A stretch of 64,000 nt of DNA from Flagellimonas beolgyonensis (GTDB lineage: Bacteria > Bacteroidota > Bacteroidia > Flavobacteriales > Flavobacteriaceae). The DNA is taken from assembly GCF_003992615.1 (NCBI RefSeq), contig NZ_RZMY01000013.1, positions 350,238-414,237 on the forward strand. The letters are read 5' to 3'. The position numbers and the translations under genes were made by a program. A model generated the notes under the pieces. The model was not told the origin of the DNA, did not search any database, and saw only the letters and a program-made list of their open reading frames with translations. Below, one piece after another: positions 36,933 through 46,419 of the stretch; position 1 is the first letter of the stretch, and each line of letters begins with the position of its first letter.

Positions 36933-36948
36933 TTAACAAAAATGTTAA
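36933..36948. promoter_or_regulatory. TTAACA/TGTTAA dyad upstream of rprX
   Basis: TTAACA-AAAA-TGTTAA is a perfect dyad overlapping the end of coaE and 53 bases before the rprX start. On the minus strand it runs into GTTAAG, GTTAGG and TTAAAC at six-base intervals, the kind of tandem half-sites that OmpR-family regulators bind. Confidence 0.35.
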
Positions 36949-37538
36949 AATTTCGCAGCCATGGACCGTAATTTGGCATGAAGTCCCCTTACTTTTTCCT
37001 TAGTTGCCTCCAAATCAATATTCTCGATACAAAATTGGGCCAGATCAATTTTTTGGTTGTCGTCCATTTGGTTTTTCATACGTTCGAGCACCACTTGTTT
37101 GCCTACTCCATCCCGCTCCATGACTCGTTTGAGACGCATTTCCAATGGTGCGGTGACCAAAATGGTGGCAGAGTAATTATCCTGAACACCGTTTTCAAAA
37201 ATCAAGGCAGTTTCTTGGATTACATAGGGGGCCGATTGTTCATTTGCCCATTTCAAAAAATGTTGCCGGACCGCAGGGTGGACAATTTTGTTTAACTTTT
37301 GCAACAAACGAACATCTTTGAATACCAGTTCGGCTATATAGCTTCGGTTGAGGGTTTTTCCGGTATATGCATTATCGCCCAACAAGTCAATAATGGCACT
37401 TTTGAGTTCTGGGGAGTTAACCATCAAGCTCTTAGCTTCCTTATCTGAATCGTAAACAGGCACACCCAAATCTCTGAAAATTTGGGCCACGGTACTTTTG
37501 CCGCTACCAATTCCACCAGTAAGTCCGACCAACATCAT
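36945..37538 (-). CDS. coaE: Dephospho-CoA kinase
   Basis: Catalyses the last step of coenzyme A synthesis, phosphorylating the ribose 3'-OH of dephospho-CoA. The 197-residue product starts with the P-loop GLTGGIGSGKST (5-16) and has DSDKEAKSLM and the lid region LVTAPLEMRLKRVMERDG. The start overlaps the ybbR stop by four bases (ATGA), implying coupling. CoaBC, the other CoA enzyme in this window, lies about 5.5 kb upstream in the same direction. Confidence 0.96.
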   Translation of the reverse strand: MMLVGLTGGIGSGKSTVAQIFRDLGVPVYDSDKEAKSLMVNSPELKSAIIDLLGDNAYTGKTLNRSYIAELVFKDVRLLQKLNKIVHPAVRQHFLKWANEQSAPYVIQETALIFENGVQDNYSATILVTAPLEMRLKRVMERDGVGKQVVLERMKNQMDDNQKIDLAQFCIENIDLEATKEKVRGLHAKLRSMAAKF

Positions 37539-38491
37539 AACTGTTCCATTACAAAATTAACGGTGGTTTCCTGAAGCTTGACATCGTAGACCCGTTCCGG
37601 GCTATTGATGATTTTCAAAAAAAGGGTATTGTTGCCGGTTCCTTGCAACTGGGCATAATCTGCGACCACTTCAAAATCGGCAGCGGTAATCTCCTTTAAA
37701 CGATTTACCCCTGCCTTACAGAGCACGGTAACCGTACTTGGAAAGGTTTTAACTTGAAAGCCCTCGGGGAAATTGATCATCCGCACCGGAACATCAAAAA
37801 CCTTCTCTGAAAATTTGGCCACTTTACCGTTAACGGTCACCCTGCTTTCTGAAAATACACTGTTTTCCAGTCCTTTGGGGAAATTAAGCAATGCCTCGGT
37901 TGTAAAATCCGTGGAAACGTTGTTCAATTGAATGGGAGCCGTCCATAGTTCCTTAATCGTATCGATTTCGGCACTTGGTCCCTTGATCATTACGGAATCG
38001 GGTTCAATTTGTAGGTTCCCTTCCAAAATATGGTTCTGTTCCAATTGCAAACTAAGATTGGCCCTGATCGGCACTTTTCGGGCTTCCACTTGATAGAGAT
38101 CTACGGTGAGCAGCCTTCGATCTAAATCCAAAAGGGAAATGTTCTGGGACAATTGTTGATCGATCTGTTTTTTCAGTTCATCTTCATCCAAAACATAGTT
38201 TCCATTCTGGTATTTTACATCCGACACATCGATATTGATGCGTTTCTTGAAAAAATTGTAATATAAAAATTGAAACCCGCTCGTCCGCATTTTCACCTCT
38301 ATTTGCTCTTCCGAGTGCTTTCCCAACAGCAAAGTGTCTGGCAGGTTCCTAAAATTCAATATGAAATTTGATCTTGATTCATAAGTATCGGAGAGATTAC
38401 TGATGAACCAGGCCAAAAATGAGCATAACAAGAACAGTGAAAATACCTTCACTTTTCTTCTATTCAGGCCGCTCAAAATTTTCTTGACCAC
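37535..38491 (-). CDS. YbbR-like domain protein
   Basis: A 318-residue membrane-anchored protein: one N-terminal helix (about 15-33) followed by an extracytoplasmic part with YbbR-like beta repeats (EEQIEVKMRTSGFQFLYY; RKVPIRANLSLQLEQNHI; KVFDVPVRMINFPEGFQVK). In Firmicutes YbbR (CdaR) regulates the c-di-AMP cyclase; in Bacteroidota a diadenylate cyclase is usually present but no such gene is next to this one, so a CdaR role here is uncertain. It lies between the glycosyltransferase (six-base gap) and coaE (four-base overlap). Confidence 0.88.
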   Translation of the reverse strand: MVKKILSGLNRRKVKVFSLFLLCSFLAWFISNLSDTYESRSNFILNFRNLPDTLLLGKHSEEQIEVKMRTSGFQFLYYNFFKKRINIDVSDVKYQNGNYVLDEDELKKQIDQQLSQNISLLDLDRRLLTVDLYQVEARKVPIRANLSLQLEQNHILEGNLQIEPDSVMIKGPSAEIDTIKELWTAPIQLNNVSTDFTTEALLNFPKGLENSVFSESRVTVNGKVAKFSEKVFDVPVRMINFPEGFQVKTFPSTVTVLCKAGVNRLKEITAADFEVVADYAQLQGTGNNTLFLKIINSPERVYDVKLQETTVNFVMEQL

Positions 38492-38497
38492 GTTGTT

Positions 38498-39502
38498 CTA
38501 TTTCTTGAAAAATAATTTGGGGAACAGTTCCTCAGGTTTCTTCCTACTAAAATTAAGCAACATTGTGGACTTGAAGAAACCTATTCCATAACCAATGAAC
38601 TGGGTCAATGCAGCATAAATGGCCAAACAGGCAATTACCACACTCCTTTCTTTGAAAAGTGCATCCAAAAACAGGACTATAAAATACAGGACATACAGCA
38701 AAAATGGTAAAAACATACCAAAGGCAGCTAAAATCAGTGCACCAACTAGTCCAAGTATAAACAGAGTTGGAAACCAATAGGTGGGACGTGCCGTACCTGG
38801 GTGCCACTGGTTCAAAATGGGACGGACCATTCCGAACTTGTTTACTTGAATGTAGAACTTGTTCCAATCGATGCGTCGCTTATGGTACACAAATGCTTTC
38901 GGGAACAAACGGGTCTCAAAACCCGATTTCCAAATCCGAAAGGTAAGATCGGGGTCTTCCCCGGGATGAATTTGTCCAAAACCTCCTGCCTTTTCAAATG
39001 CTTCCTTGGAAATCCCCATATTGAAACTTCGAGGCTGAAATTTTCCAACAGACTTTTTACCCCCACGAATACCTCCGGTGGTCAAAAAAGAGGTCATCAC
39101 ATAATTGATGGCCTTTTGCACAGTGGTAAATGAGGCATCCGCAGCGTCCGGCCCTCCAAAGCAGTGTACAAACTTTGTTTGGAGTTCCTTCTGTACCTCA
39201 CTCAAATATTGTTTGGGCAGAATACAATCAGAATCCAAAATAACAAAGTAGTTGCCCTTGGCCTTTTGCATGCCAAAGTTTCGGGAATCCCCTGGGCCCG
39301 AATTTGCTTTATAGTAATAGGAAATGTGCAAGTTTTGCTGAAACCCCTGTACAATGGCTTCCGAACTTTCGGTTGAACCGTCTTCCACAATAACCACTTC
39401 AAAATCTTCGGAGAAATCCTGTTTTTGAAGACTCTCCAACAGTTCCCTGATTTCTTCAGGTCTGTTGTACACCGGTACCACTATGGAAAAAAACGTGTTC
39501 AT
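38498..39502 (-). CDS. Family 2 glycosyltransferase, membrane-anchored
   Basis: A 334-residue GT-A glycosyltransferase. The nucleotide-sugar site is SIVVPVYNRPEEIRELL, VVIVEDGSTE and the DxD-like ILDSDCILP. A second acidic motif is PGEDPDLTFRIW, with the likely catalytic base. The C-terminus has three hydrophobic segments (about 245-320), so the enzyme is anchored in the inner membrane with the active site on the cytoplasmic side. Start at 39502; the six extra upstream codons are within the terminator region. The acceptor is unknown. Confidence 0.92.
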   Translation of the reverse strand: MNTFFSIVVPVYNRPEEIRELLESLQKQDFSEDFEVVIVEDGSTESSEAIVQGFQQNLHISYYYKANSGPGDSRNFGMQKAKGNYFVILDSDCILPKQYLSEVQKELQTKFVHCFGGPDAADASFTTVQKAINYVMTSFLTTGGIRGGKKSVGKFQPRSFNMGISKEAFEKAGGFGQIHPGEDPDLTFRIWKSGFETRLFPKAFVYHKRRIDWNKFYIQVNKFGMVRPILNQWHPGTARPTYWFPTLFILGLVGALILAAFGMFLPFLLYVLYFIVLFLDALFKERSVVIACLAIYAALTQFIGYGIGFFKSTMLLNFSRKKPEELFPKLFFKK

Positions 39503-39510
39503 ATCAAATA

Positions 39511-39537
39511 GAAAAGCCATCCCGAAAAAGGATGGCT
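39511..39537 (-). terminator. Terminator after fabI
   Basis: AGCCATCC pairs with GGATGGCT (39515-39522 with 39530-39537) around a short loop; on the minus strand the stem is followed by TTTTC. It lies after fabI and just ahead of the glycosyltransferase start. Confidence 0.65.
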
Positions 39538-39557
39538 CTCACAGTTATATATCTTGA

Positions 39558-40370
39558 TTACTTGGTAAATTCATCAATAACTTCTTGGCTTACGCCGGTG
39601 TTGGAGAACCCTCCGTCATGAAATAGGTTCTGCATGGTCACCTTTTTGGTCAAGTCAGAGAACAGACTCACAGTATAGTTGGCACAATCATCAGCAGTGG
39701 CATTGCCCAAAGGCGACATTTTCTCTGCATAGTTGATGAAACCATCAAAACCCTTCACGCCTTGTCCGGCAGTGGTAGGTGTAGGTGACTGGGAAATGGT
39801 ATTTACACGAACCTTTTTCTCCTTTCCAAAGAAGTAGCCAAAACTACGGGCCACAGATTCCAAGTAGGCTTTGTTATCGGCCATATCGTTATAATCCGGG
39901 AATGTTCGTTGGGCTGCCATATAGGTTAAGGCCACAATACTGCCCCATTCACTCATAGCATCGGCCTTATATAGGGTTTGCATTACTTTATGAAAGGAAA
40001 GTGCGGAAACATCCCAACCTTTTGCTGTAAAGTCATAGTTCTCATCGGTGTAGGCCCTGCCCTTTCTTACGTTGACGGACATTCCGATGGAATGCAGCAC
40101 AAAGTCCAGTTTTCCACCCAAAATATCCATGGATTTTTCAACCAGATTTTTCAGGTCTTCCTCGTTGGTGGCATCAGCAGGAATAATTTCTGAATTGGTC
40201 TTGGCGGCCAGCTCGTTAATTTGTCCCATACGCATGGCGATGGGCGCATTGGTCAGTACAAAAGTACCGCCTTCTTCATGAACACGTTCCGCAGTTTTCC
40301 AAGCAATTGAATTTGCATCCAACGCGCCAAAAATGATTCCTTTCTTACCTTTTAAAAGATTATATGCCAT
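39558..40370 (-). CDS. fabI: Enoyl-[acyl-carrier-protein] reductase (NADH)
   Basis: Last reductive step in each cycle of fatty-acid elongation; the enzyme family is the target of triclosan-type inhibitors. The 270-residue SDR-like product has FGALDANSIAWKTAE at the NAD site, VLHSIGMS, and the FabI catalytic Tyr-x6-Lys as YNDMADNK. The C-terminal LFHDGGFSNTG is typical. A TATCTTTG box at 40404-40397 on the minus strand, with about 25 bases of leader, is a likely promoter. Single-gene unit closed by the terminator above. Confidence 0.97.
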   Translation of the reverse strand: MAYNLLKGKKGIIFGALDANSIAWKTAERVHEEGGTFVLTNAPIAMRMGQINELAAKTNSEIIPADATNEEDLKNLVEKSMDILGGKLDFVLHSIGMSVNVRKGRAYTDENYDFTAKGWDVSALSFHKVMQTLYKADAMSEWGSIVALTYMAAQRTFPDYNDMADNKAYLESVARSFGYFFGKEKKVRVNTISQSPTPTTAGQGVKGFDGFINYAEKMSPLGNATADDCANYTVSLFSDLTKKVTMQNLFHDGGFSNTGVSQEVIDEFTK

Positions 40371-40396
40371 AAGTTTTGCAATTGTTGATTGTTCGA

Positions 40397-40404
40397 CAAA
40401 GATA
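40397..40404 (-). promoter_or_regulatory. Putative fabI -7 box TATCTTTG
   Basis: Exact TAnnTTTG match on the minus strand 26 bases upstream of the fabI ATG. No clear -33 TTG. No recognisable fatty-acid regulator site was seen. Confidence 0.45.
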
Positions 40405-40453
40405 TTTATTCTATTTGAAGTTTTGGGCTTTTAGGGCAATCGCTTTGTACGGT

Positions 40454-42106
40454 TTACTGCAAAAGTTCCCTGGCATGGGCCAAAGCGGATTCCGAAAGAT
40501 TTTTACCGCCCAACATTTCGGCCAGTTCCCGCACCCGCTCTTCGTTGCCCAATTGCCGGATGTGGGTGCTTGTACCCTGCTCTCCTTCCTCTTTGTAGAC
40601 CTTGTACTGATACTTGCCTTTTGAAGCCACCTGCGGTAGATGCGTAATGGAAAATACCTGCATGGTTTTACTCATCTGTTGCATGATGTCGCCCATTTTG
40701 GTAGAGATTTCACCAGAAACCCCGGTATCAATCTCGTCGAACATCATGGTGGGCAAATGTTCGTACTGCGCCAAAATGGATTTGATGGTCAACATGATCC
40801 GTGACAATTCACCGCCGGAAGCCACCTTTTTCAATTCGCCATAACTGGAACCTTTGTTTGCGGAAAACAGGAAAATTAAATCATCTTTTCCGCTGGTTTT
40901 GAATGTATTGGAAGGCGTTACTTCGATTTTGAAAGTAGCTGAAGGCATGCCCAGTTCCGAAAGGTTCTGTTGGAGCATTTCCTTTAACTGGGGAATAACC
41001 GACTTTCTGGCTTGGTGTATGGTGTTGGCCCATTGGTCCACTGTTTTGGTGATTTCAGCAACCTCGGCTTTTTTGGCGGCGATTTTGGCTTCAATATTGG
41101 CCACTGCATCCACCTTTTGCGCCAAATCTTCACGAATAGCGATGAGTTCGGTCACGGAATCCGTGTGATGTTTTTTCTGCAGGTCGTACAATTGTTGCAA
41201 ACGCCCATTTACCACCTCCAAACGTTCCGGATTGGCCTCCACCGTGTCCTTCATTTGTTCAATTTCAGAAGCTATATCGTCGGTTTCGATCAATACCGAT
41301 TGGATGCGCTCGTTCAGGCTCTTGAAGCCATCCCCGAATTCAGCGAGTTGTTGTATGGCCCGCTTCAAGTCGGCCAGTCTGCCCGTAATCCCCATTTGTT
41401 CGTCATTCAACAACTGGTAACCGGCAGCCAATTGTTCCATAATCTGTTCCACATTGCTCAACTGCTCGTATTCGGACTCCAGTTCCTCCTGCATCCCTTC
41501 CTTCAACTTGGCCTCTTCCAGTTCCTTCAACAAAAAGCTGTTGTATTCGTGTTCCTTATCCGCATTGGATTGAAAATCTTCCAGTTCCCTTAGTTCCTTC
41601 GATGCGCGTTTCAATTTGGACAACTCTTCACTGTAATGGGAAATGTTTTGGGCATTATTGGCCAATGCATCCACCACCTTCATTTGAAAGTCATTTTCTG
41701 TCAACCTCATGGTCTGATGCTGGGAGTGGACATCGATGAGTTGGTCGCCCAAGGATTTCAATATGTCCAAGGTAACCGGCGAATCGTTTACAAAGGCCCT
41801 TGATTTTCCGCTGGGCAATATTTCACGTCGTAGAATGGTCACCTTCTCGTAATCGAGATCGTTTTCTTCAAAAAAAGATTGTAAATCGTAATTGGAAATA
41901 TCAAATTCGGCCTCGATCACGCATTTCTGCTCCTCATTCTTCAGGGATGAAAGATCGGCCCGCTTCCCCAAAACCAATGACAAGCCACCCAATAAAATGG
42001 ATTTACCCGCTCCGGTCTCTCCTGTAATGGTCGTAAAACCATTGGCAAACGAAACGTTTACATCGTCAATTAGGGCGTAGTTTTGAATGGAAAGATTTGC
42101 CAGCAA
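40454..42106 (-). CDS. recN: DNA repair protein RecN
   Basis: SMC-like ATPase that acts at double-strand breaks to promote recombinational repair. The 550-residue product starts MLANLSIQNYALIDDVNVSF, has Walker A GETGAGKS (about 30-37), a long coiled coil (about 155-370), the ABC signature LSRIMLTIK region, and Walker B MMFDEIDTGVSGEI. It follows porD by 46 bases. It belongs to the bamD-rpoZ-coaBC-porD-recN block widely conserved in Bacteroidota. Confidence 0.97.
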   Translation of the reverse strand: MLANLSIQNYALIDDVNVSFANGFTTITGETGAGKSILLGGLSLVLGKRADLSSLKNEEQKCVIEAEFDISNYDLQSFFEENDLDYEKVTILRREILPSGKSRAFVNDSPVTLDILKSLGDQLIDVHSQHQTMRLTENDFQMKVVDALANNAQNISHYSEELSKLKRASKELRELEDFQSNADKEHEYNSFLLKELEEAKLKEGMQEELESEYEQLSNVEQIMEQLAAGYQLLNDEQMGITGRLADLKRAIQQLAEFGDGFKSLNERIQSVLIETDDIASEIEQMKDTVEANPERLEVVNGRLQQLYDLQKKHHTDSVTELIAIREDLAQKVDAVANIEAKIAAKKAEVAEITKTVDQWANTIHQARKSVIPQLKEMLQQNLSELGMPSATFKIEVTPSNTFKTSGKDDLIFLFSANKGSSYGELKKVASGGELSRIMLTIKSILAQYEHLPTMMFDEIDTGVSGEISTKMGDIMQQMSKTMQVFSITHLPQVASKGKYQYKVYKEEGEQGTSTHIRQLGNEERVRELAEMLGGKNLSESALAHARELLQ

Positions 42107-42152
42107 TTTTGAAGAATTTATCCGTAAAGATAAATCTCTTTGGAAAACTGCA

Positions 42153-43040
42153 CTAGTAATTTATCTCATTCCATGTACTGGAATAAAAAGGGGCCACTTT
42201 ATTGAGGGTTTCCTTCAATTTTACAATATCCACTTTGGGGCCATCGGAGAAGATATTTTGGATTTCCTCGCTCTTGGCATCAAAAAAGGTCTGAATTAAA
42301 AAGGCATTGGGTCTGCGCTTGATCAAGGTTTCGAATAACCTTAAACTTCCGGCAACAATCTGTTTTCCCGTGCTGTTGTTGTCCGCCAATATATCCAATC
42401 CCTTTCTGTGGTAGTTGTACATGGCAATACGATATTCCCTGAAGGAGTTGCTCAACAGGTTGTCCACCAATTCAAAACGGCTGCGCGTTCCTGTTTCTTG
42501 GCTCCAGCCACTGTAATTGGAACTTTGGGCCTGCGTTACGATATTCTGGGCCTGTCGGTAAAAATCATTGCCGCCTTCCAAGGAAAAGGTATCGGCATCC
42601 AATCCCAAAATAATGTAGACATAATAGGAAATAACCGCGACCAAATTGGAATCAAAGTTATTCGGATTGTACACCAAAGGTTGAAATTCCTGATATAAAA
42701 AATTGAAAGAATCGTCCTTATAATTAAAAACTGGGCTTTCGTAGGTGGTATTAAACACCGGACGGGTAGATTGAATCTGGATATTCGCCTCAAAACGATC
42801 CGACTCGTATTGGGTAACGGTGATGAACATGCGCGCATTTACACGTTCATTTTCACGGTATACACGGTTGGTCCATTTGTTTTTATTGACAAAATCGTTG
42901 AGGGAACGCTCCAACGTGCGGAAAATCTGTTGGTTGGTCTGCCCTACTTGGTCGGAATTCACTGTAACGACACAATTAAGTTCCTGGGCCGGAAGGGCTG
43001 TAAATACCAATAAAAATAAAACAAACAGTACGTTACGCAT
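42153..43040 (-). CDS. porD: DUF4835 family protein (PorD-like, type IX secretion-associated)
   Basis: A 295-residue exported protein (signal peptide to about ALPAQ, residues 1-19) of the DUF4835 family, recognised from LNCVVTVNSDQVGQTNQQIFRTLE, NKWTNRVY and the C-terminal EIQNIFSDGP. I recall this family being named PorD, a component linked to type IX secretion; the naming is from memory. Location should be periplasmic or outer-membrane. It overlaps coaBC by eight bases. The symbol is given with caution. Confidence 0.82.
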   Translation of the reverse strand: MRNVLFVLFLLVFTALPAQELNCVVTVNSDQVGQTNQQIFRTLERSLNDFVNKNKWTNRVYRENERVNARMFITVTQYESDRFEANIQIQSTRPVFNTTYESPVFNYKDDSFNFLYQEFQPLVYNPNNFDSNLVAVISYYVYIILGLDADTFSLEGGNDFYRQAQNIVTQAQSSNYSGWSQETGTRSRFELVDNLLSNSFREYRIAMYNYHRKGLDILADNNSTGKQIVAGSLRLFETLIKRRPNAFLIQTFFDAKSEEIQNIFSDGPKVDIVKLKETLNKVAPFYSSTWNEINY

Positions 43041-44238
43041 GGATCCTGGAGATGATTTCGTCCCAAATATCCGAGGCCACTTCGGGCTTCGTCTTCAATG
43101 CAAACGTTTTTACGTCCAAATTCTTATCAATAAAGGTGATTTTATTTGTACCGCCCCCAAATCCTGCGCCTTCATCTTTTAAGGAGTTCAATACAATGCC
43201 ATCCAAGTGCTTTCGCTCCAGTTTGCCCTTGGCATTTTCCATTTCATTTTCTGTTTCCAATGCAAAACCCACCAAAAATTGCTGTTTTTTGGCCTCACCA
43301 AGCGATAACAGGATATCGGGATTGCGTACCAATTCGATGTGCATATCCCCTTCCTTCTTTTTGATTTTTTCGGTTGCCACGGTCTTGGGCCTGTAATCGG
43401 CCACTGCTGCGGCACATATGGCCACATCCACATCGGTATAAACGGCATGGCAGGCTCCATACATTTCTTGGGCCGAAGTGACCCGGATCAGTTCAATGTT
43501 TGGGTTTTCTACACTAAGATGCGTAGGTCCGGATATCAAAAATACCTTTGCTCCCAAGTCTGCCGCCCTTTTCGCCAACTCAAATCCCATGGCTCCTGTG
43601 GAACGGTTACCCAAAAAGCGTACTGGATCAATGGCCTCATGGGTCGGCCCTGCCGTGATCAATACTTTTTTGCCCCGCAATGGTAATCCTTTGGCCAAAT
43701 GAGCCTCAATAAACCCAATAATAGTTTCCGGTTCCGCCATTCTTCCCTCTCCGTGCAATCCACTGGCCAATTCGCCCGATTCGGCGGGAATCATAACATT
43801 GCCGAAAGATTCCAATTTTTCGATGGAGGCTTTTGTTGATGGGTGCTTGTACATGTCGAGGTCCATGGCCGGAGCAAAATAAACTGGGCATTTGGCAGAC
43901 AAATAGGTTGCCAACAATAAATTATCGCAGGTACCATGGGCCATTTTGGATAGTGTATTGGCCGTAGCCGGGGCAATGAGCATAATATCGGCCCATAAAC
44001 CCAATTCCACATGGTTGTTCCATGAAATACTGCCATCTTCCTCGTTCACAAAATCCAACATCACGGGATTTTTGGACAGGGTGGCCAATGTAAGGGGGGA
44101 AACAAAAGAGCTGGCACTCTGGGTCATCACTATTTTGACCTGGGCACCAGCTTTAATCAGTAACCTAACCAGAAATGTGGTCTTGTACGCGGCAATTCCC
44201 CCGGAAATACCCAAAAGGATGTGTTTACCGCCAATCAT
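43033..44238 (-). CDS. coaBC: Bifunctional phosphopantothenoylcysteine decarboxylase/synthetase
   Basis: Two CoA-biosynthesis activities in one 401-residue protein. The CoaC half is an FMN decarboxylase (GISGGIAAYKTTFLVR at the start; catalytic His in SWNNHVELGLWAD; NTLSKMAHGTCDNLL; PAMDLDMYKHP). The CoaB half (from about 188) is the CTP-dependent ligase with ITAGPTHEAIDPVRFLGN and STGAMGFELA. It follows rpoZ by three bases. Supplies CoA precursors to the CoaE step elsewhere in the window. Confidence 0.97.
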   Translation of the reverse strand: MIGGKHILLGISGGIAAYKTTFLVRLLIKAGAQVKIVMTQSASSFVSPLTLATLSKNPVMLDFVNEEDGSISWNNHVELGLWADIMLIAPATANTLSKMAHGTCDNLLLATYLSAKCPVYFAPAMDLDMYKHPSTKASIEKLESFGNVMIPAESGELASGLHGEGRMAEPETIIGFIEAHLAKGLPLRGKKVLITAGPTHEAIDPVRFLGNRSTGAMGFELAKRAADLGAKVFLISGPTHLSVENPNIELIRVTSAQEMYGACHAVYTDVDVAICAAAVADYRPKTVATEKIKKKEGDMHIELVRNPDILLSLGEAKKQQFLVGFALETENEMENAKGKLERKHLDGIVLNSLKDEGAGFGGGTNKITFIDKNLDVKTFALKTKPEVASDIWDEIISRIHA

Positions 44239-44241
44239 TTC

Positions 44242-44568
44242 TTAGGCGTCTTTCTCTGTGTTCCTGTAGTAGATTTTGTCTTCCAACCACTCTTGGACCG
44301 CCAAGGCATGTGGTTTGGGCAACTTTTCGTAGAATTTGGAAACCTCGATCTGTTCCTTGTTTTCAAAAACTTCTTCCAAGCTGTCGCTATAGGTGGCAAA
44401 CTCTTCCAATTTCTCCAACAATTCCTTTTTAATCTCGGAATTGATTTGGATCGCACGTTTGGAGACTATGGAAATGGCCTCATAAATATTACCGGTTTTT
44501 TCATCGAACACGTTTCTGTTCAATGTTTTGGTAGAAACCGGAGCTTTGGTGTTTTTCAAATCTTGCAT
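44242..44568 (-). CDS. rpoZ: DNA-directed RNA polymerase omega subunit, Bacteroidota type
   Basis: A 108-residue omega/Rpb6-like subunit that helps assemble RNA polymerase. Recognised from DEKTGNIYEAISIVSKRAIQI, the core omega helix, and the Bacteroidota-specific acidic middle followed by PKPHALAVQEWLEDKIYYRN. The sequence is too divergent from proteobacterial RpoZ to be found by simple similarity; position between bamD and coaBC supports the call. Confidence 0.92.
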   Translation of the reverse strand: MQDLKNTKAPVSTKTLNRNVFDEKTGNIYEAISIVSKRAIQINSEIKKELLEKLEEFATYSDSLEEVFENKEQIEVSKFYEKLPKPHALAVQEWLEDKIYYRNTEKDA

Positions 44569-44588
44569 AGACTGCTAATTAAAAACTT

Positions 44589-45407
44589 TTATTTGGAAAT
44601 ACTGTCGTCAACGTTCATTTCTTCCCGAATCTTTTCGGAAAGCTTATCGGCATCTTTCTTGAACTTTGATTCTGGAAAGTACCGCATTAAATTGTTATAG
44701 GAACTCAGGGCATCCTGCAATCGTTCCTGTTTTTTGTCCTCTGTACTGTTCATGGCCAAATGGGTAGCCGCTTCAATACGATAGTACAGCGCATCTTCCC
44801 TGTAAATGGATCCTGGATTATCGGTGATGAAATTATCCAACGCGGTTATGGCCGAGACCAATATGGGAAGGTTAAATTCTCCCAGCTTATTTAACTGTTT
44901 GGCAATTTCAAGTTCTTTCTTTTCTTTTTTTGCGGTCAGCTCTGCAGCCATGGCATTCGCCTCTTCAAAATATTCAGATTCGGGGTACGTATTGATAAAA
45001 ACCTGAAGTTTGGATAAGGCTTTGTCAGTATCGCTTTGATCCAATGAATATCTTGGGGAAAGCATGTAATAACTTTTGGCTCCCAAAAATCCTGCTTCCT
45101 GAATCTTATCGCTTCTGGGGTAGGATTTCATGAATCGCTCGAACTGGTATCCGGCCAAATAATAATCCTTGGTTTTAAAATAGGAATCGGCAAAGAAGAA
45201 CATTACCCTTTCCCCTTGTGGCCTTCCAACATATTTTGGGGCTATCTGTTCAAACAATCGAACCGCTCTTTTGTAATCCCCTTCGTTGTAGAGTTTTTCG
45301 GCCATGTCATACTTGGGCTTCAAATCGGTTTCCTTGAGCACCTTTTGATACTCACTACAAGACACAAGAGCGACTGCCGCCAAACATAAAAGTAGAATTG
45401 ACCTCAT
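44589..45407 (-). CDS. bamD: Outer membrane protein assembly factor BamD
   Basis: Essential lipoprotein of the BAM complex that inserts beta-barrel proteins into the outer membrane. The ATG at 45407 gives the lipoprotein signal MRSILLLCLAAVALVSC (lipid-bearing C17) and the mature start SEYQKVLKETD typical of Bacteroidota BamD. The rest is a row of TPR-like helices (AEKLYNEGDYKRAVRLFEQI; ADSYFKTKDYYLAGYQFE). TAATTTTG (45431-45424, minus strand) and TACATTTG (45479-45472) are candidate -7 boxes. It heads the bamD-rpoZ-coaBC-porD-recN block. Confidence 0.95.
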   Translation of the reverse strand: MRSILLLCLAAVALVSCSEYQKVLKETDLKPKYDMAEKLYNEGDYKRAVRLFEQIAPKYVGRPQGERVMFFFADSYFKTKDYYLAGYQFERFMKSYPRSDKIQEAGFLGAKSYYMLSPRYSLDQSDTDKALSKLQVFINTYPESEYFEEANAMAAELTAKKEKKELEIAKQLNKLGEFNLPILVSAITALDNFITDNPGSIYREDALYYRIEAATHLAMNSTEDKKQERLQDALSSYNNLMRYFPESKFKKDADKLSEKIREEMNVDDSISK

Positions 45408-45423
45408 TCTTAAAAACATTTTG

Positions 45424-45431
45424 CAAAATTA
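45424..45431 (-). promoter_or_regulatory. Putative bamD -7 box TAATTTTG
   Basis: Exact TAnnTTTG match 16 bases before the bamD start on the minus strand; a second exact match, TACATTTG, lies at 45479-45472. Either may drive the block bamD-rpoZ-coaBC-porD-recN. Confidence 0.4.
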
Positions 45432-45528
45432 GTGATTATGAACGGATTTAGAAAAAAAAGAATTTACCGCTCAAATGTAACAGGCAAAAGGGCCAATCCC
45501 CAATGTTTTGGGCAATTTTTAACGAAAT

Positions 45529-46419
45529 TTAAACCGAAGCCTTCTCCAATGATTTTAAGAATGTGCCAATTTTATTCCGCAACGGGGTGCTCGCTTCCAC
45601 CAAAGGCAGCCGAACTGTACGGTTAGCCAAACCTAGATTTTCAAAAACGCTTTTAATCCCGGCTGGATTTCCCTCTTCGAAAATCAGCCCCATCAACGGC
45701 AACAGGGTATGATGGATTTGATAAGCGGCTTCGGATTCGCCCTGTAATCCGAGATTCATCATTTTGGAAAATTGCCTGGGAAGCCCTTGTCCCAATACGG
45801 AAATTACTCCTGCCCCACCTGCCAAAACGGTTGGGAGTGCTGTAAAGTCATCACCGGAAATCACCAAAAATCCTTCTGGCTTTTCTTTGATGATCTTATC
45901 GATTTGCACCATATCGCCCGAAGCTTCCTTGATAGCGATTATGTTATCGACTTCATGAGCCAACCGCAATGTGGTCTCCGGCAACATGTTGCTACCCGTT
46001 CTTCCAGGCACATTGTATAGTATGATCGGTTTGGGTGAAGCTTCTGCCAAGGCTTTAAAATGTCTAAAAATGCCTTCCTGGGTCGGTTTGTTGTAATATG
46101 GGGAAACAGAAAGTACCGCTTCAAACTCGGAAAGGTCTGTGTTTCTCAATTCTTCCACCAAAGCCATGGTATTGTTGCCTCCAATTCCCAAAACCAATGG
46201 CAACCTTCCGGCATTTGTTCGCACCACCACGTCGATAACCAACTGCTTTTCGGATTTGGAAAGTGTGGCAGTTTCAGCCGTGGTGCCCAAAACCACCAAA
46301 TAATCAACCCCTCCCTGCAGATTGAATTCCACAATACGTTCCAAAGCTGCTACATCCACAGTGAGGTCTTCCTTAAAAGGTGTGACCAAAGCAACTCCTG
46401 TACCAACCAATGTTTCCAT
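45529..46419 (-). CDS. dapA: 4-hydroxy-tetrahydrodipicolinate synthase
   Basis: First committed enzyme of lysine and diaminopimelate synthesis: condenses pyruvate with aspartate semialdehyde. The 296-residue class I aldolase has [14 protein letters not shown] (substrate loop), [11 protein letters not shown] with the catalytic Tyr, and the Schiff-base lysine in [11 protein letters not shown]. It starts directly at the stop of the DUF6913 gene with no gap, so the two are probably co-transcribed. Followed by about 120 bases with the bamD promoter candidates. Confidence 0.97.
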   Translation of the reverse strand: METLVGTGVALVTPFKEDLTVDVAALERIVEFNLQGGVDYLVVLGTTAETATLSKSEKQLVIDVVVRTNAGRLPLVLGIGGNNTMALVEELRNTDLSEFEAVLSVSPYYNKPTQEGIFRHFKALAEASPKPIILYNVPGRTGSNMLPETTLRLAHEVDNIIAIKEASGDMVQIDKIIKEKPEGFLVISGDDFTALPTVLAGGAGVISVLGQGLPRQFSKMMNLGLQGESEAAYQIHHTLLPLMGLIFEEGNPAGIKSVFENLGLANRTVRLPLVEASTPLRNKIGTFLKSLEKASV

